Shown piece by piece: positions 1-8,500 of a stretch of 64,000 nt of DNA (position 1 is the stretch's first letter; every line of letters begins with the position of its first letter). Source of the stretch: Streptomyces pseudovenezuelae (lineage in GTDB: Bacteria > Actinomycetota > Actinomycetes > Streptomycetales > Streptomycetaceae); NCBI RefSeq assembly GCF_001513955.1, contig NZ_KQ948144.1:688853-752852 (forward strand), written 5' to 3'. Under the pieces are notes generated by a model. The model did no database searches. It saw nothing but the letters and a program-made list of their open reading frames with translations, and was not told the origin of the DNA. The translations under genes and the position numbers were made by a program.

Positions 1-574
1 CGAGCGCAAGAACGCCAAGGGCGACCCGCGCGCGGAGATCATGATCCCGCTCGTCGGCACCGTCCAGGAGCTGGAGATCGTCCGCGAGGAGGCCGACCAG
101 GTCGTCGCGGAGGTCGAGGCGGCCACCGGTGTGGAGCTGAAGCTGTCGATCGGCACGATGATCGAGCTCCCGCGTGCCGCGCTGACCGCCGGGCAGATCG
201 CGGAGGCGGCGGAGTTCTTCTCCTTCGGCACGAACGACCTGACCCAGACGGTGTGGGGCTTCAGCCGCGACGACGTGGAGGCGAGCTTCTTCACGGCGTA
301 CCTGGAGAAGGGCATCTTCGGGGTCAGCCCGTTCGAGACGATCGACAAGGACGGTGTCGGCTCGCTGGTCAAGCTCGCTGCCGAGGCGGGCCGCAGGACC
401 CGCCCCGACCTCAAGCTCGGCGTCTGCGGTGAACACGGCGGTGACCCGGAGTCGGTCCACTTCTTCCACGAGGTGGGTCTGGACTACGTCTCCTGCTCCC
501 CGTTCCGTATCCCGGTGGCCCGCCTGGAGGCGGGGCGCGCGGCGATCACGGCCAACGGAAGCGACCACCGGTAG
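1..574 (+). CDS. ppdK: Pyruvate, phosphate dikinase, C-terminal part (5' end outside window)
   Basis: The frame is open from base 2, so only the last 190 codons are present. This is the PEP/pyruvate-binding barrel of PPDK, which interconverts pyruvate + ATP + Pi with PEP + AMP + PPi in the cytosol. Visible family signatures are IPLVGTVQELE, GTMIELPRAAL, FSFGTNDLTQTVWG and GVCGEHGGDPESV; the last carries the catalytic cysteine that protonates the pyruvate enolate. The end at RIPVARLEAGRAA is typical, so the 3' end is intact. A strong hairpin follows, suggesting the transcript stops here. Family assignment is secure; PEP synthase and PTS enzyme I share the fold but not the TQTVWGFSRDD stretch. 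Confidence 0.96.
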   Translation, partial: ERKNAKGDPRAEIMIPLVGTVQELEIVREEADQVVAEVEAATGVELKLSIGTMIELPRAALTAGQIAEAAEFFSFGTNDLTQTVWGFSRDDVEASFFTAYLEKGIFGVSPFETIDKDGVGSLVKLAAEAGRRTRPDLKLGVCGEHGGDPESVHFFHEVGLDYVSCSPFRIPVARLEAGRAAITANGSDHR

Positions 575-652
575 GCCCGCGACGGCCACGGGAACCCCGG
601 AACCGCCACCCGTCCCCGACCCTCATCCGATGGGCGGCGGTTCCGGAGCACG

Positions 653-693
653 ACGAGAGGGCGGCATCCTGTGCGGGGATGCCGCCCTCTCGT
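653..693 (+). terminator. Strong hairpin terminator after ppdK
   Basis: A perfect 17-bp inverted repeat (arms 653-669 and 677-693) with a 7-base loop. There is no T-tract, as is common for streptomycete terminators. It lies between ppdK and the next plus-strand gene. Confidence 0.8.
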
Positions 694-785
694 GCGCCCG
701 GCGGATGTCGAGAACGTGAGACCTGCTCCGTCCCAGGGGCAGCAGCGGCCACCACCGGCCGCACCGGGAAGAGGGAGAGACCAGC

Positions 786-1226
786 ATGGCGATTCAGCGG
801 ATGGACAACGTCGGCATCGTCGTCGAGGACCTGGACGCCGCCGTCGCGTTCTTCGTGGAACTCGGTATGGAACTGGAGGGCAGGGCGGAGGTCGAGGGTC
901 CGGTGGCCGACCTGTGCACCGGACTCGACGGCGTCCACTGCGAGATCGCGATGGTCCGGACCCCGGACGGCCACAGCCGGCTCGAACTGGCGAAGTACCG
1001 CAGCCCCGCGGCGATCGACGCGGGGCCGCGGAACCGGCCGCACAACATCCTGGGCACGCATCGCGTCATGTTCGCCGTCGACGACATCGAGGACACGGTG
1101 GCCCGGCTGCGTCCTCACGGCGCCGAACTCCTCGGCGGGATCGCCCGGTTCGAGGACAGCTATCTGCTCTGCTACGTCCGCGGCCCGGAGGGCGTCATCG
1201 TCGGACTGGCCGAGCAGCTGGGCTGA
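786..1226 (+). CDS. VOC (glyoxalase/bleomycin-resistance fold) family protein
   Basis: A 146-residue single-domain protein with two beta-alpha-beta-beta-beta halves: the first from MDNVGIVVEDLDAAV, the second from HRVMFAVDDIEDTVARL. Such proteins bind a metal and a small molecule (glyoxalases, dioxygenases, drug-sequestering proteins); the substrate cannot be told from sequence. A purine-rich ribosome site (GAGGGAGAGA) sits just upstream of the ATG. It follows the ppdK terminator and is followed by an opposing gene, so it is probably monocistronic. Family is clear, function unknown. Confidence 0.88.
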   Translation: MAIQRMDNVGIVVEDLDAAVAFFVELGMELEGRAEVEGPVADLCTGLDGVHCEIAMVRTPDGHSRLELAKYRSPAAIDAGPRNRPHNILGTHRVMFAVDDIEDTVARLRPHGAELLGGIARFEDSYLLCYVRGPEGVIVGLAEQLG

Positions 1227-1233
1227 GCGCGCC

Positions 1234-1638
1234 TCAGCGCTCGGCGCGGCGCCTGCGTGCCGACGCCACCAGCGCACCGCCGGTGAGCAGGACGGCCGAG
1301 CCCGCGGCGGCGAGGTACACGGTGGTGTCGCCACCGCCGCCACCGGTCTCGGCGAGGTCCGGGCCCTTCCTGCCGGTGTCCCCGGCCTCCGCCGCCGCCT
1401 GGTCGTCGTGGGCCTTGAAGTCCGCGGGCGGCCGGTCGCAGCCGATGCCGTCGCCGTCCCGGTCGAGGTGGCTGCCGTAGTGCTCGTCGCCCTCGGGGAT
1501 GTTCGCGTAACCGGCGGCGTACGCCTCGGCGCAGTTCTCGAACGGGTGGTCACCGTCGTGTGCCGAGGCGGCGCCCGGCAGCACGGCCAGCGCCAGCGCG
1601 GCGACGGCGATGGCGCCGGGCTTGCGGAGCAGGTTCAC
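1234..1638 (-). CDS. Excalibur-domain cell-wall protein with LAETG sorting signal
   Basis: A secreted protein of 134 residues. The N-terminus is a signal peptide (NLLRKPGAIAVAALALAV... ASA); the mature part is an Excalibur domain with the calcium-binding loop DRDGDGIGCD and flanking cysteines; the C-terminus has LAETG, a membrane segment and an arginine-rich tail, i.e. a sortase substrate of the LAxTG type used by streptomycete class E sortases. The GTG start at 1638 is chosen because GGAGGG lies 7 bases upstream; the in-frame ATG at 1659 would put that site inside the gene. It is convergent with the VOC gene. Role inferred: calcium-dependent wall-anchored surface protein. A sortase gene lies 10 kb away in this window. 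Confidence 0.85.
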   Translation of the reverse strand: MNLLRKPGAIAVAALALAVLPGAASAHDGDHPFENCAEAYAAGYANIPEGDEHYGSHLDRDGDGIGCDRPPADFKAHDDQAAAEAGDTGRKGPDLAETGGGGGDTTVYLAAAGSAVLLTGGALVASARRRRAER

Positions 1639-1815
1639 AGCAGGTCCCTCCAGGTTCATGGTGATATCCGCGCGCATGATCAAGAAGTGGCGATCAGCCG
1701 GATATGAGGTGACGAACCTAGTGAGACGCGGGTGCGCTGTCGGCGACATGAGAAACCCGTGATGCGAACGTGACGTGACCGGAGGGTAACTCTCCGCAAG
1801 GCCGCCGCCGCAAGC

Positions 1816-2304
1816 TCAACTGTCGCAGGCCACCCCGTCGTTGTCCCGGTCCAGGTGCGAGGCGTACCCGGGTTCACCGCGGTGGATCGGCGCGGCGCCG
1901 GCTGCGCGGGCCTCGGAGCAGTTGGCGTAATAGACGCTGTCGGAACCCGGGTCGGCCCCGGAGTCGGTGTCCGCCTCGGCCTGTGCCGTGACCGTCCTCG
2001 TGACCTTGACCGTCTTCGTGGCGGTCACGGTGGCCGCGGGTTCCGGCTCCGCGGTCGCCGTGGCCGTAGCGGTGGCCGTCGCCGTCACGGTCACTGTCGG
2101 CTGCGGCTTGGCCGCGGCCGGCTTCGCGTCGTTCGTCGTCCTGTCCTGGTCGCCGGCTCCTATGCCGACGCCGAGGAAGAGCGTGAGCGCGAGAGCGGGG
2201 AGCACGAACCGCTTCCGGGCCCACTTGGGGGCGGGCCGTGACGCGGGCGGCGGCGTCGGCTGCCACGACGGCGGCGTGGGCTGGGTGTTGTACGGGTTGG
2301 CCAT
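1816..2304 (-). CDS. Membrane-anchored Excalibur-domain protein with Thr/Val-rich linker
   Basis: Starting at MANPYNTQ (start set by the GGGG-rich site just upstream), this 162-residue protein has a proline-rich cytoplasmic N-terminus, one membrane segment (RFVLPALALTLFLGVG), a long Thr/Val/Ala linker with alternating TVTVTATATA pattern, and a C-terminal Excalibur domain with the loop DRDNDGVACD ending exactly at the C-terminus. It would display a calcium-binding module outside the membrane on a stiff, probably glycosylatable stalk. It lies tandem with another Excalibur gene but separated by about 180 bases, so the two may be paralogues with separate promoters. No enzyme domain is present. 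Confidence 0.82.
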   Translation of the reverse strand: MANPYNTQPTPPSWQPTPPPASRPAPKWARKRFVLPALALTLFLGVGIGAGDQDRTTNDAKPAAAKPQPTVTVTATATATATATAEPEPAATVTATKTVKVTRTVTAQAEADTDSGADPGSDSVYYANCSEARAAGAAPIHRGEPGYASHLDRDNDGVACDS

Positions 2305-2446
2305 GTCGTCCCCCTGGCGGTGTTGCGTGAGGGGATGACCGTATTGCCGGTGTCGCAATTGTGGAGGCGAAGTGTTCTATCTGTGACCATTGCATGTCAT
2401 GGGATGTCACGCTGGATCCCACCCCGTCTCCGGAAGGAGCCCCGTC

Positions 2447-3373
2447 ATGGCCGGCTGGAGTGTGGAGGACGTTCCCGGTCAGGGTGGGCGGGTGGCCGTG
2501 GTCACCGGGGCCAACAGCGGAATCGGGTACGTCACCGCGCGGGAGCTGGCGCGCCGGGGTGCCCGTGTGCTGCTCGCCTGCCGCAGCGAGGCGCGGGGTG
2601 TCGGGGCCCGGGTCCGGCTGGGCGGTGAAGTGCCGGGCGCGGACGTGGAGTTCGCCCGGCTGGACCTCGGGGACCTGGCCTCCGTACGGGAGTTCGCGAG
2701 GACGTATCCCTACGACCGTCTCGACCTGCTGGTCAACAACGCGGGCGTGATGGCGCTGCCGTACGGCACGACCGCGGACGGCTTCGAGACCCAGTTCGGG
2801 GTGAACCACCTGGGCCACTTCGCGCTCACCGGCCTGCTGCTGCCGGTGCTCCTCGCGGCACCCGCCGCGCGCGTGGTGACCGTCTCCAGCACGGCGCACG
2901 TACTGGCCAACATCGACATCGACGACCTCAACAGCGAGCGCCGCTACCGGCGTTGGGTCGCCTACGCCCGTTCCAAGACGGCCAACCTGCTCTTCGTCCA
3001 CGAGCTGGCCCGCAGGCTGGCGGCCCACGGCGCGGACGTGATCGCCGCGGCGGCGCATCCCGGGTACGCGGCCACCAACCTCCAGACGGCGGGTCCGGAG
3101 ATGGCCGGCCGCAGGGCGGTGCAACGCTTCATGCGGGTCGGCAACCGCTTCTTCGCCCAGTCCGCCGAGGCGGGCGCCCTCCCCACCCTCTACGCGGCCA
3201 CCGCCCCCGAGGTGCCGCCCGACTCCTTCACCGGACCGTCCCTGGTCGGGTGGCGCGGCTCCCCGGCCCCCTCCCGGCGGGCCCCCTGGACCCGCGACGA
3301 CCGGGCGGCGCAACGCCTGTGGGCCGCCTCGGAGGAGCTCACGGGGGTGACGTACGACGCCCTCGGGGCCTGA
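2447..3373 (+). CDS. Short-chain dehydrogenase/reductase (retinol dehydrogenase-like)
   Basis: A 308-residue extended-type SDR. The NAD(P) loop TGANSGIG is near residue 24, NNAG follows (LLVNNAGVMALP), the substrate-side serine is in VTVSSTAHV and the catalytic YxxxK is YARSK. The sequence resembles the WWOX/retinol-dehydrogenase-like branch common in actinobacteria. The start at 2447 is supported by GGAAGGAG about 8 bases upstream; an upstream ATG at 2390 in the same frame has no such site. Substrate unknown. The stop is only a few bases from the converging LysE-family gene. Confidence 0.9.
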   Translation: MAGWSVEDVPGQGGRVAVVTGANSGIGYVTARELARRGARVLLACRSEARGVGARVRLGGEVPGADVEFARLDLGDLASVREFARTYPYDRLDLLVNNAGVMALPYGTTADGFETQFGVNHLGHFALTGLLLPVLLAAPAARVVTVSSTAHVLANIDIDDLNSERRYRRWVAYARSKTANLLFVHELARRLAAHGADVIAAAAHPGYAATNLQTAGPEMAGRRAVQRFMRVGNRFFAQSAEAGALPTLYAATAPEVPPDSFTGPSLVGWRGSPAPSRRAPWTRDDRAAQRLWAASEELTGVTYDALGA

Positions 3374-3376
3374 GCG

Positions 3377-4027
3377 TCAGTCCTTGCGCCCGGTCACCGC
3401 CACCGTCATGCCCAGGCCGATCATGGTCAGTCCGCCGACCCCGCCCACCAGGGAGAGGCGGCGCGGTGAGCGGGCGAACCAGCCCCGCGCGGTCGCCGCG
3501 ACCAGCCCCCACACGGCGTCGGAGACCAGTGCGATGAGGTTGAACACCAGCCCGAGCAGCAGCATCTGCACGGCCACCCCGCCCTGGCCGCGGTCCACGA
3601 ACTGTGGCAGTACCGCGGCGAAGAACACGATCGTCTTGGGGTTGGTCACTCCGACCGCGAACCCCTCCCAGAACGTGCGCAGACCGCCGTGCCCCGCCGC
3701 GCCGGCCGACACGTCCTCGGCGAACGCCGCGCGCAGCGACCCGCGCCCGCGCCACGCCTTGACGCCCAGGTACACGAGGTAGGCGGCGCCGGCGAGCTTC
3801 AGCGTGGTGAAGACCAGCACCGAGCGCTCCACGACCGAGCCGACCCCGAACGCCACGGCGAGGACCAGTACGTAGGCGCCGACCGTGTTCCCGGCCACCG
3901 TGGTCAGGGCGGCCCGCCGGCCCTGCGCGAGCGCCCGGCCGATCACGAACAGCACGCTGGGTCCGGGGACCACGATCAGCAGGAACGACATGGCCGCGAA
4001 GGCGAGGAGACGGTCGGTGGGAACCAT
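3377..4027 (-). CDS. LysE/RhtB-family amino-acid exporter
   Basis: A polytopic membrane protein of about 216 residues with the family's usual six hydrophobic segments and the N-terminal signature LIVVPGPSVLFVIGRAL and later GFAVGVTNPKTIVFF. The family exports basic or hydroxy amino acids and homoserine lactones; the substrate here is unknown. Start choice is open: ATG 4027 fits the family's usual N-terminus, but an in-frame TTG at 4039 has a well-placed GGAGGG six bases upstream, which would add four residues. The gene converges on the SDR at 2447-3373 with almost no gap. Confidence 0.9.
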   Translation of the reverse strand: MVPTDRLLAFAAMSFLLIVVPGPSVLFVIGRALAQGRRAALTTVAGNTVGAYVLVLAVAFGVGSVVERSVLVFTTLKLAGAAYLVYLGVKAWRGRGSLRAAFAEDVSAGAAGHGGLRTFWEGFAVGVTNPKTIVFFAAVLPQFVDRGQGGVAVQMLLLGLVFNLIALVSDAVWGLVAATARGWFARSPRRLSLVGGVGGLTMIGLGMTVAVTGRKD

Positions 4028-4084
4028 GCCCCCATGCAAGCATGGCCCTCCTTCGCCCTCCAGCCGTTTTCCAGCGGTGGATCC

Positions 4085-4846
4085 TCAGGCCGTCGCCCCG
4101 CTGTCCACCACCAGATCGGTGCCCACCACCGAGGAGGCGTCGTCCGAGGCCAGGTACAGCACGGCGGCGGCGATCTCGGACCGCGACGAGACCCGGCCCA
4201 GGGGGAGGGTGGCCCGCGCGCGGTCGGCGCGGTCCGCCTCCGTCTCGCCGGCGCGCAGGGACATCGGGGTGTCCACCGCGCCGGGGCTGACCGCGTTGAT
4301 ACGGACGCCGTCGCGGATGTGGTCCAGGGCCGCGCCCCGGGTGAGGGCGGAGACGGCCGCCTTGGTGGCGGCGTACCCGGCGGCGCCCGGGGCGCGGGTG
4401 TGGGCGCCGAAGGTGGAGGCGATGTTCACGATCGCGCCGCCGGAGGGCTGTGAGCGCATCTGGCGGATCTCGGCCCGCAGCGCCAGGAACACCCCCGTGA
4501 GGTTGATGTCGAGCTGCTCCTGCCAGTCGGCCGGCAACAGGTCGGCCAAGGGCTGCCCGCCCCGGAACACCCCCGCGTTGTTCACGGCCACGTCGAGCGC
4601 GCCGAAGCGGTCCACGGCGGCGTCCACGACGGCCTGGATCTCGGCGGCCCGCGAGACGTCGGCCGTCACCGCGAGCGCCTTGCCGCCCGCCTCCTCGATC
4701 AGCCGGACGGTCTCCGTCAGCGGCTCCCGGCTGCGTCCGGCCACGACCACCTGCGCGCCCTCCGCCGCGAACGCCAGGGCGAGGGCCCGGCCGATCCCCG
4801 AGCCCGCACCGGTGACGAGAGCGGTCCTGCCGATGAAACGCGTCAT
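4085..4846 (-). CDS. Classical SDR-family oxidoreductase
   Basis: A 253-residue classical SDR: TGAGSGIG cofactor loop near residue 13, NNAG motif, catalytic YxxxK as YAATK, and C-terminal family segment PGAVDTPM ... LASDDASSVVGTDLVVDSG. It resembles glucose-1-dehydrogenase/3-oxoacyl-ACP reductase-type enzymes. It lies directly downstream of a TetR gene on the same strand, with a palindromic element in the 72-base gap, so it is probably the regulator's target. Substrate not deducible. Confidence 0.92.
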   Translation of the reverse strand: MTRFIGRTALVTGAGSGIGRALALAFAAEGAQVVVAGRSREPLTETVRLIEEAGGKALAVTADVSRAAEIQAVVDAAVDRFGALDVAVNNAGVFRGGQPLADLLPADWQEQLDINLTGVFLALRAEIRQMRSQPSGGAIVNIASTFGAHTRAPGAAGYAATKAAVSALTRGAALDHIRDGVRINAVSPGAVDTPMSLRAGETEADRADRARATLPLGRVSSRSEIAAAVLYLASDDASSVVGTDLVVDSGATA

Positions 4847-4861
4847 GATCTCCCCTGATTC

Positions 4862-4878
4862 TTGACCGTTCGGTTCAA
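4862..4878. promoter_or_regulatory. Putative TetR operator in front of the SDR gene
   Basis: An imperfect palindrome, TTGACCGTTCGGTTCAA, centred on CCG-TT-CGG, lies 16 bases before the SDR start codon. The core GACCGTTC also occurs in front of the neighbouring TetR gene, as expected if the regulator controls both. Confidence 0.55.
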
Positions 4879-4918
4879 TATGGCGGCAAAAGAAAAGGGC
4901 GCCGCCGCCCTGAGGGGT

Positions 4919-5503
4919 TCAGTCGAGCAGCGCCAACGCCTGTTCCGCCGCGTCCCGCACCCGTGCCGGGTCCGCGGACGCCTTGCCGACGACCCGAAGT
5001 CCCTGGAGCACCACCAGCAGCATCCTGGCGAGGGTCAGCGGATCGCGGTCCGCCGGCAGTTCGCCCTGTGCCTGCGCGCGGACCAGTGCCGAGTGCAGCA
5101 CGGTCTCCAGCTGGTCCCAGTTGCGCTCGACGTGCCGTGCGGCCGCCGGGTCGTGCGGAGCCAGTTCGGCGGCCGCGTTGGTCACCATGCAGCCGTTCCG
5201 GCGCAGTTGGTCGTCGGCCGCCTCGCTCGCGTACCGCCGTACGACCGCCCGCACGGCAGGCAGTGCGGGGCCCGGCTGGGACAGCTCCCGCACGATCGGC
5301 GGGAGCCCTGCCCGGTCGTAGCGCTCCAGCGCCCTCAGGTACAGCTCGTGCTTGCTGCCGAAGGTCGCGTAGATGCTGGCCCGCCCGATGCCGAGGTGCT
5401 CGACCAGGTCGGACAGGGACGTGGCCTCGTAGCCGCGCCGCCAGAACAGCTCCAGAGCTGCCTGCAGCGCGGCGTCGGGGTCGAACTCCTTGGTCCTGGC
5501 CAC
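4919..5503 (-). CDS. TetR/AcrR-family transcriptional regulator
   Basis: A 194-residue regulator: N-terminal helix-turn-helix at about residues 12-58 (LSDLVEHLGIGRASIYATFGSK, shown here in part) followed by an alpha-helical ligand domain of TetR_C type with NGCMVTNAAAEL, a segment typical of the YxaF/NemR-like branch that senses electrophiles or small organics. It precedes an SDR gene on the same strand. Two short elements sharing GACCGTTC, one before each gene, suggest autoregulation and repression of the SDR. The ligand is unknown. Confidence 0.92.
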   Translation of the reverse strand: MARTKEFDPDAALQAALELFWRRGYEATSLSDLVEHLGIGRASIYATFGSKHELYLRALERYDRAGLPPIVRELSQPGPALPAVRAVVRRYASEAADDQLRRNGCMVTNAAAELAPHDPAAARHVERNWDQLETVLHSALVRAQAQGELPADRDPLTLARMLLVVLQGLRVVGKASADPARVRDAAEQALALLD

Positions 5504-5520
5504 GCGTCGCAGCCTAGGCC

Positions 5521-5540
5521 TGTCGAGAACGGTCGGTCAA
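5521..5540. promoter_or_regulatory. Putative TetR autoregulatory element
   Basis: Just upstream of the TetR start, the minus strand reads TTGACCGACCGTTCTCGACA. It shares TTGACCG and GACCGTTC with the element in front of the SDR gene. Confidence 0.4.
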
Positions 5541-5549
5541 GAAAGCTTG

Positions 5550-5900
5550 CTACGCCGCCCGCACCTCGTACGTGGCGATCCGCACCGACTCGTCGTCCAG
5601 GCACTGCCCGGTCTCCAGGTCGAAGCGCTGCTTGAGCAGGGGGGAGGCCACGAACGGGCGGCCCTGGACGCTTCCGGTCAGCCCGCGGGAGAGGACGGCC
5701 GCCCCGCCGAAGGGGTCGCGGTTGTCGACGGCGTACAGGTTGCCCGCGCGGTCGCGGAACAGGGCGGCCTGGCGGCCGTCGGGCAGCAGCGCCGCCACTC
5801 CCCGGCCGGGGAGCAGCCGGGCCAGCTCGCAGACCGCGAACCAGTCGCCGTTCAGCTGGAGTTCGACCTTCAGGTCGGTGGTCTCGGGTGCCAGGGTCAT
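5550..5900 (-). CDS. nirD: Nitrite reductase small subunit
   Basis: A 116-residue Rieske-like-fold protein of the NirD family, partner of NirB in cytosolic NAD(P)H-dependent reduction of nitrite to ammonium. The fold is seen from LNGDWFAVCELARLLPGRGVAALL to SPLLKQRFDLETGQCLDD. As in other NirD proteins the Rieske Cys/His ligands are absent, so no iron-sulfur cluster is expected. Its ATG overlaps the nirB stop (ATGA), giving translational coupling. Last gene of the three-gene nitrite operon. Confidence 0.94.
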   Translation of the reverse strand: MTLAPETTDLKVELQLNGDWFAVCELARLLPGRGVAALLPDGRQAALFRDRAGNLYAVDNRDPFGGAAVLSRGLTGSVQGRPFVASPLLKQRFDLETGQCLDDESVRIATYEVRAA

Positions 5901-8500
5901 CGCTGGGCGCTTCCTTCCAGGGGACGGTGGCCGATGGTCAGCAGCGGCAGGTCGGGCTTGATCTGCTCGCGCTCGGGGACGAAGCCGACGACCGGGTCGG
6001 GGGTGTCGGGGGCGTTCACGAAGGACACGAACCGGGCGAGCTTCTCGGGGTCGTTGATGGTGGTCGCCCACTCGTCGACGTAGTGCGCCACGTGGGCCGT
6101 CATCAGGGACTCCAGCTCCTCGCAGATGCCGAGGGAGTCCTCCACGACCACGTCACGGACGTGGTCCAGGCCGCCGGGGATGCGCTCCAGCCAGGTCGAG
6201 GTGCGCTCCAGGCGGTCGGCGGTGCGGATGTAGAACATCAGGAACCGGTCGATCAGCTTGATCAGTTCGGCGTCGGTGAGGTCCTGGGCGAGCAGGTCCG
6301 CGTGGCGCGGGGTCGCGCCGCCGTTGCCGCCGACGTAGAGGTTCCAGCCGCTGGAGGTGGCGATCACGCCGAAGTCCTTCGACTGGGCCTCGGCGCACTC
6401 GCGGGCGCAGCCGGAGACCGCCGACTTGAGCTTGTGGGGCGACCTGAGGCCCCGGTAGCGCAGCTCCAGGTCGATCGCCATGCGGACCGAGTCCTGGACG
6501 CCGTAGCGGCACCAGGTCTGGCCGACGCAGGACTTAACCGTGCGCAGCGACTTGCCGTACGCGTGACCCGACTCGAAGCCGGCGTCCACCAACCGCGTCC
6601 AGATCAGCGGGAGTTGTTCCACCCGGGCGCCGAACATGTCGATCCGCTGGCCGCCGGTGATCTTCGTGTAGAGGCCGAAGTCGCGGGCGATCTCGCCGAT
6701 CACGATGAGGCCCTCGGGGGTGATCTCACCGCCGGGGATGCGCGGGACGACCGAGTAGGAGCCGTTCTTCTGGATGTTGGCGAGGAAGTGGTCGTTGGAG
6801 TCCTGCAGGGAGGCCTGCTCGCCGTCCAGGACATAGCCGCTCGCGCCGATCGTCGGGGCGAGGGAGGCGATGATCGAGCCGACCGCCGGCTTGCAGATCT
6901 CGCAGCCGTCACCGCCCTTGGCGCCGTCGCGGCCGTAGCGGTCCAGCAGGTCCTGGTAGGTGTTGATGCGCAGGGCGAGGACGATCTCGTACAGCTCCTC
7001 GCGGGTCTGCGAGAAGCAGCCGCACAGGCCCTTGTCGACCTCGACGCCGGACGCCTCCAGCTCGGCGGTGACCAGCTGGCCGAGCACCTTGACGCAACTG
7101 CCGCAGGTCGTACCGGCCTTGGTGCACTTCTTCACCTCGGGCACGGTGGTGCAGTTGTGCTCGGTGACCGCTCCGCGGATCGTGCCCTTGCGGACGTTGT
7201 TGCAGGAGCAGATGATCGCGTCGTCCGGCAGCGCGGTGGGGCCGAGCTGGACGGACTCCCCGGCACCGGCGGGCAGCACCAGCGACTCGGGCTTGACCGG
7301 CGGGACCGAACCGGTGAACGCCTTCAGCGTGCCGTACGCCTCCGCGTCGCCGACCAGGATGCCGCCGAGCAGCGTGCCGTCGCGGCCGATGACCAGCTTC
7401 TTGTAGAGGCCCGCGCGGGAGTCGGAGTAGACGACGTCCAGGCAGTCGGCGGTCGCGCCGTGCGCGTCACCGAAGGAGGCGACGTCCACGCCGAGCAGCT
7501 TCAGCTTGGTGGAGAGGTCGGCCCCGAGGAAGGCGGCCTCGTCGGAGGCGATGGTCGCCGCCGCCGTCTCGGCCTGCTCGTAACCGGGGGCCACCAGGCC
7601 GTACACCCGGCCGTCGGCGGCCAGCGCGCACTCGCCGATCGCGAACACGTGCGGGTCGGCGACCGTGCGGCACTGCTCGTCCACGGTGATGCCGCCGCGC
7701 TCGCCGACCGTCAGACCGCAGTCGCGGGCCAGCTGGTCGCGGGGACGGACACCGGCGCTGAACACCACCAGGTCGGTGGCGAGTTCGGAGCCGTCGGAGA
7801 GCTTCATGCCGGTGACGGCACCGTCCTCGTCGACCACGATCTCCTGCGTGCCGACGCCCGTGTGGACGGAGAGCCCCATCTCCTCGATGGTGCGCAGCAG
7901 CGCCGCGCCACCGCCGTCGTCGACCTGCACCGGCATCAGCCGGGGCGCGAACTCCACGATGTGGGAGGTCAGCCCGAGGCCCTTCAGGGCTCCGGCCGCC
8001 TCAAGTCCCAGCAGACCGCCGCCGACCACGGCACCGGTGGTGCGGGTCCTCGCGTACTCCTCGATGGCGAGGAGGTCCTCGATCGTGCGGTAGACGAAAC
8101 AGCCCCGGGCGTCCTTGTTGGGGACCGGCGGCACGAAGGGGTACGAACCGGTGGCGAGGACGAGGGTCTCGTACGCGAAGACCTGACCGGACCTCGCGGT
8201 GACCTTCTTCGCCTCGCGGTCGACGGAGACGGCCGGGTCGCCGACGTACAGCTCGATGCCGTGCGTCTCGATGAACTCCATGTCCGTCATGGAGAGTTCC
8301 TCGGGCGTCTTCCCCGAGAAGTACGAGGTGAGCGCGACGCGGTCGTAGGCGGGACGCGGCTCCTCGCACAGGACGACCACGCGGTGGGTGGCGGTCATGC
8401 CGCGCTCGGCGAGGGCTTCGAGGAAGCGCTGGCCGACCATGCCGTGGCCGACGAGCACGATCGTGGGGGTGGCCTCCGTGGCCTCCGGGGTGGCGGTCAT
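5897..8500 (-). CDS. nirB: Nitrite reductase large subunit (siroheme, Fe-S, FAD)
   Basis: An 867-residue NirB of normal length. Order of domains: FAD/NAD(P)H oxidoreductase (about 1-330, GHGMVGQRFLEAL), two BFD-like [2Fe-2S] segments (CSCNNVRKGTIRG and CGCFSQTREELYEI), then the sulfite/nitrite reductase ferredoxin-like and catalytic halves, with the siroheme/[4Fe-4S] cysteines in SCVGQTWCRYG and SGCARECAEAQ. It carries out six-electron reduction of nitrite to ammonium in the cytosol. Upstream is an FAD reductase gene (1-base TGATG overlap), downstream nirD. The operon has a GlnR-like site in its promoter region; siroheme supply may come from the chelatase gene at 24944. Confidence 0.97.
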   Translation of the reverse strand: MTATPEATEATPTIVLVGHGMVGQRFLEALAERGMTATHRVVVLCEEPRPAYDRVALTSYFSGKTPEELSMTDMEFIETHGIELYVGDPAVSVDREAKKVTARSGQVFAYETLVLATGSYPFVPPVPNKDARGCFVYRTIEDLLAIEEYARTRTTGAVVGGGLLGLEAAGALKGLGLTSHIVEFAPRLMPVQVDDGGGAALLRTIEEMGLSVHTGVGTQEIVVDEDGAVTGMKLSDGSELATDLVVFSAGVRPRDQLARDCGLTVGERGGITVDEQCRTVADPHVFAIGECALAADGRVYGLVAPGYEQAETAAATIASDEAAFLGADLSTKLKLLGVDVASFGDAHGATADCLDVVYSDSRAGLYKKLVIGRDGTLLGGILVGDAEAYGTLKAFTGSVPPVKPESLVLPAGAGESVQLGPTALPDDAIICSCNNVRKGTIRGAVTEHNCTTVPEVKKCTKAGTTCGSCVKVLGQLVTAELEASGVEVDKGLCGCFSQTREELYEIVLALRINTYQDLLDRYGRDGAKGGDGCEICKPAVGSIIASLAPTIGASGYVLDGEQASLQDSNDHFLANIQKNGSYSVVPRIPGGEITPEGLIVIGEIARDFGLYTKITGGQRIDMFGARVEQLPLIWTRLVDAGFESGHAYGKSLRTVKSCVGQTWCRYGVQDSVRMAIDLELRYRGLRSPHKLKSAVSGCARECAEAQSKDFGVIATSSGWNLYVGGNGGATPRHADLLAQDLTDAELIKLIDRFLMFYIRTADRLERTSTWLERIPGGLDHVRDVVVEDSLGICEELESLMTAHVAHYVDEWATTINDPEKLARFVSFVNAPDTPDPVVGFVPEREQIKPDLPLLTIGHRPLEGSAQR

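Noticed and set aside
2160..2390. Short minus-strand frame upstream of the second Excalibur gene
   Set aside because: Shadow of the Excalibur gene and its promoter region; Arg/Pro/Ser noise only.
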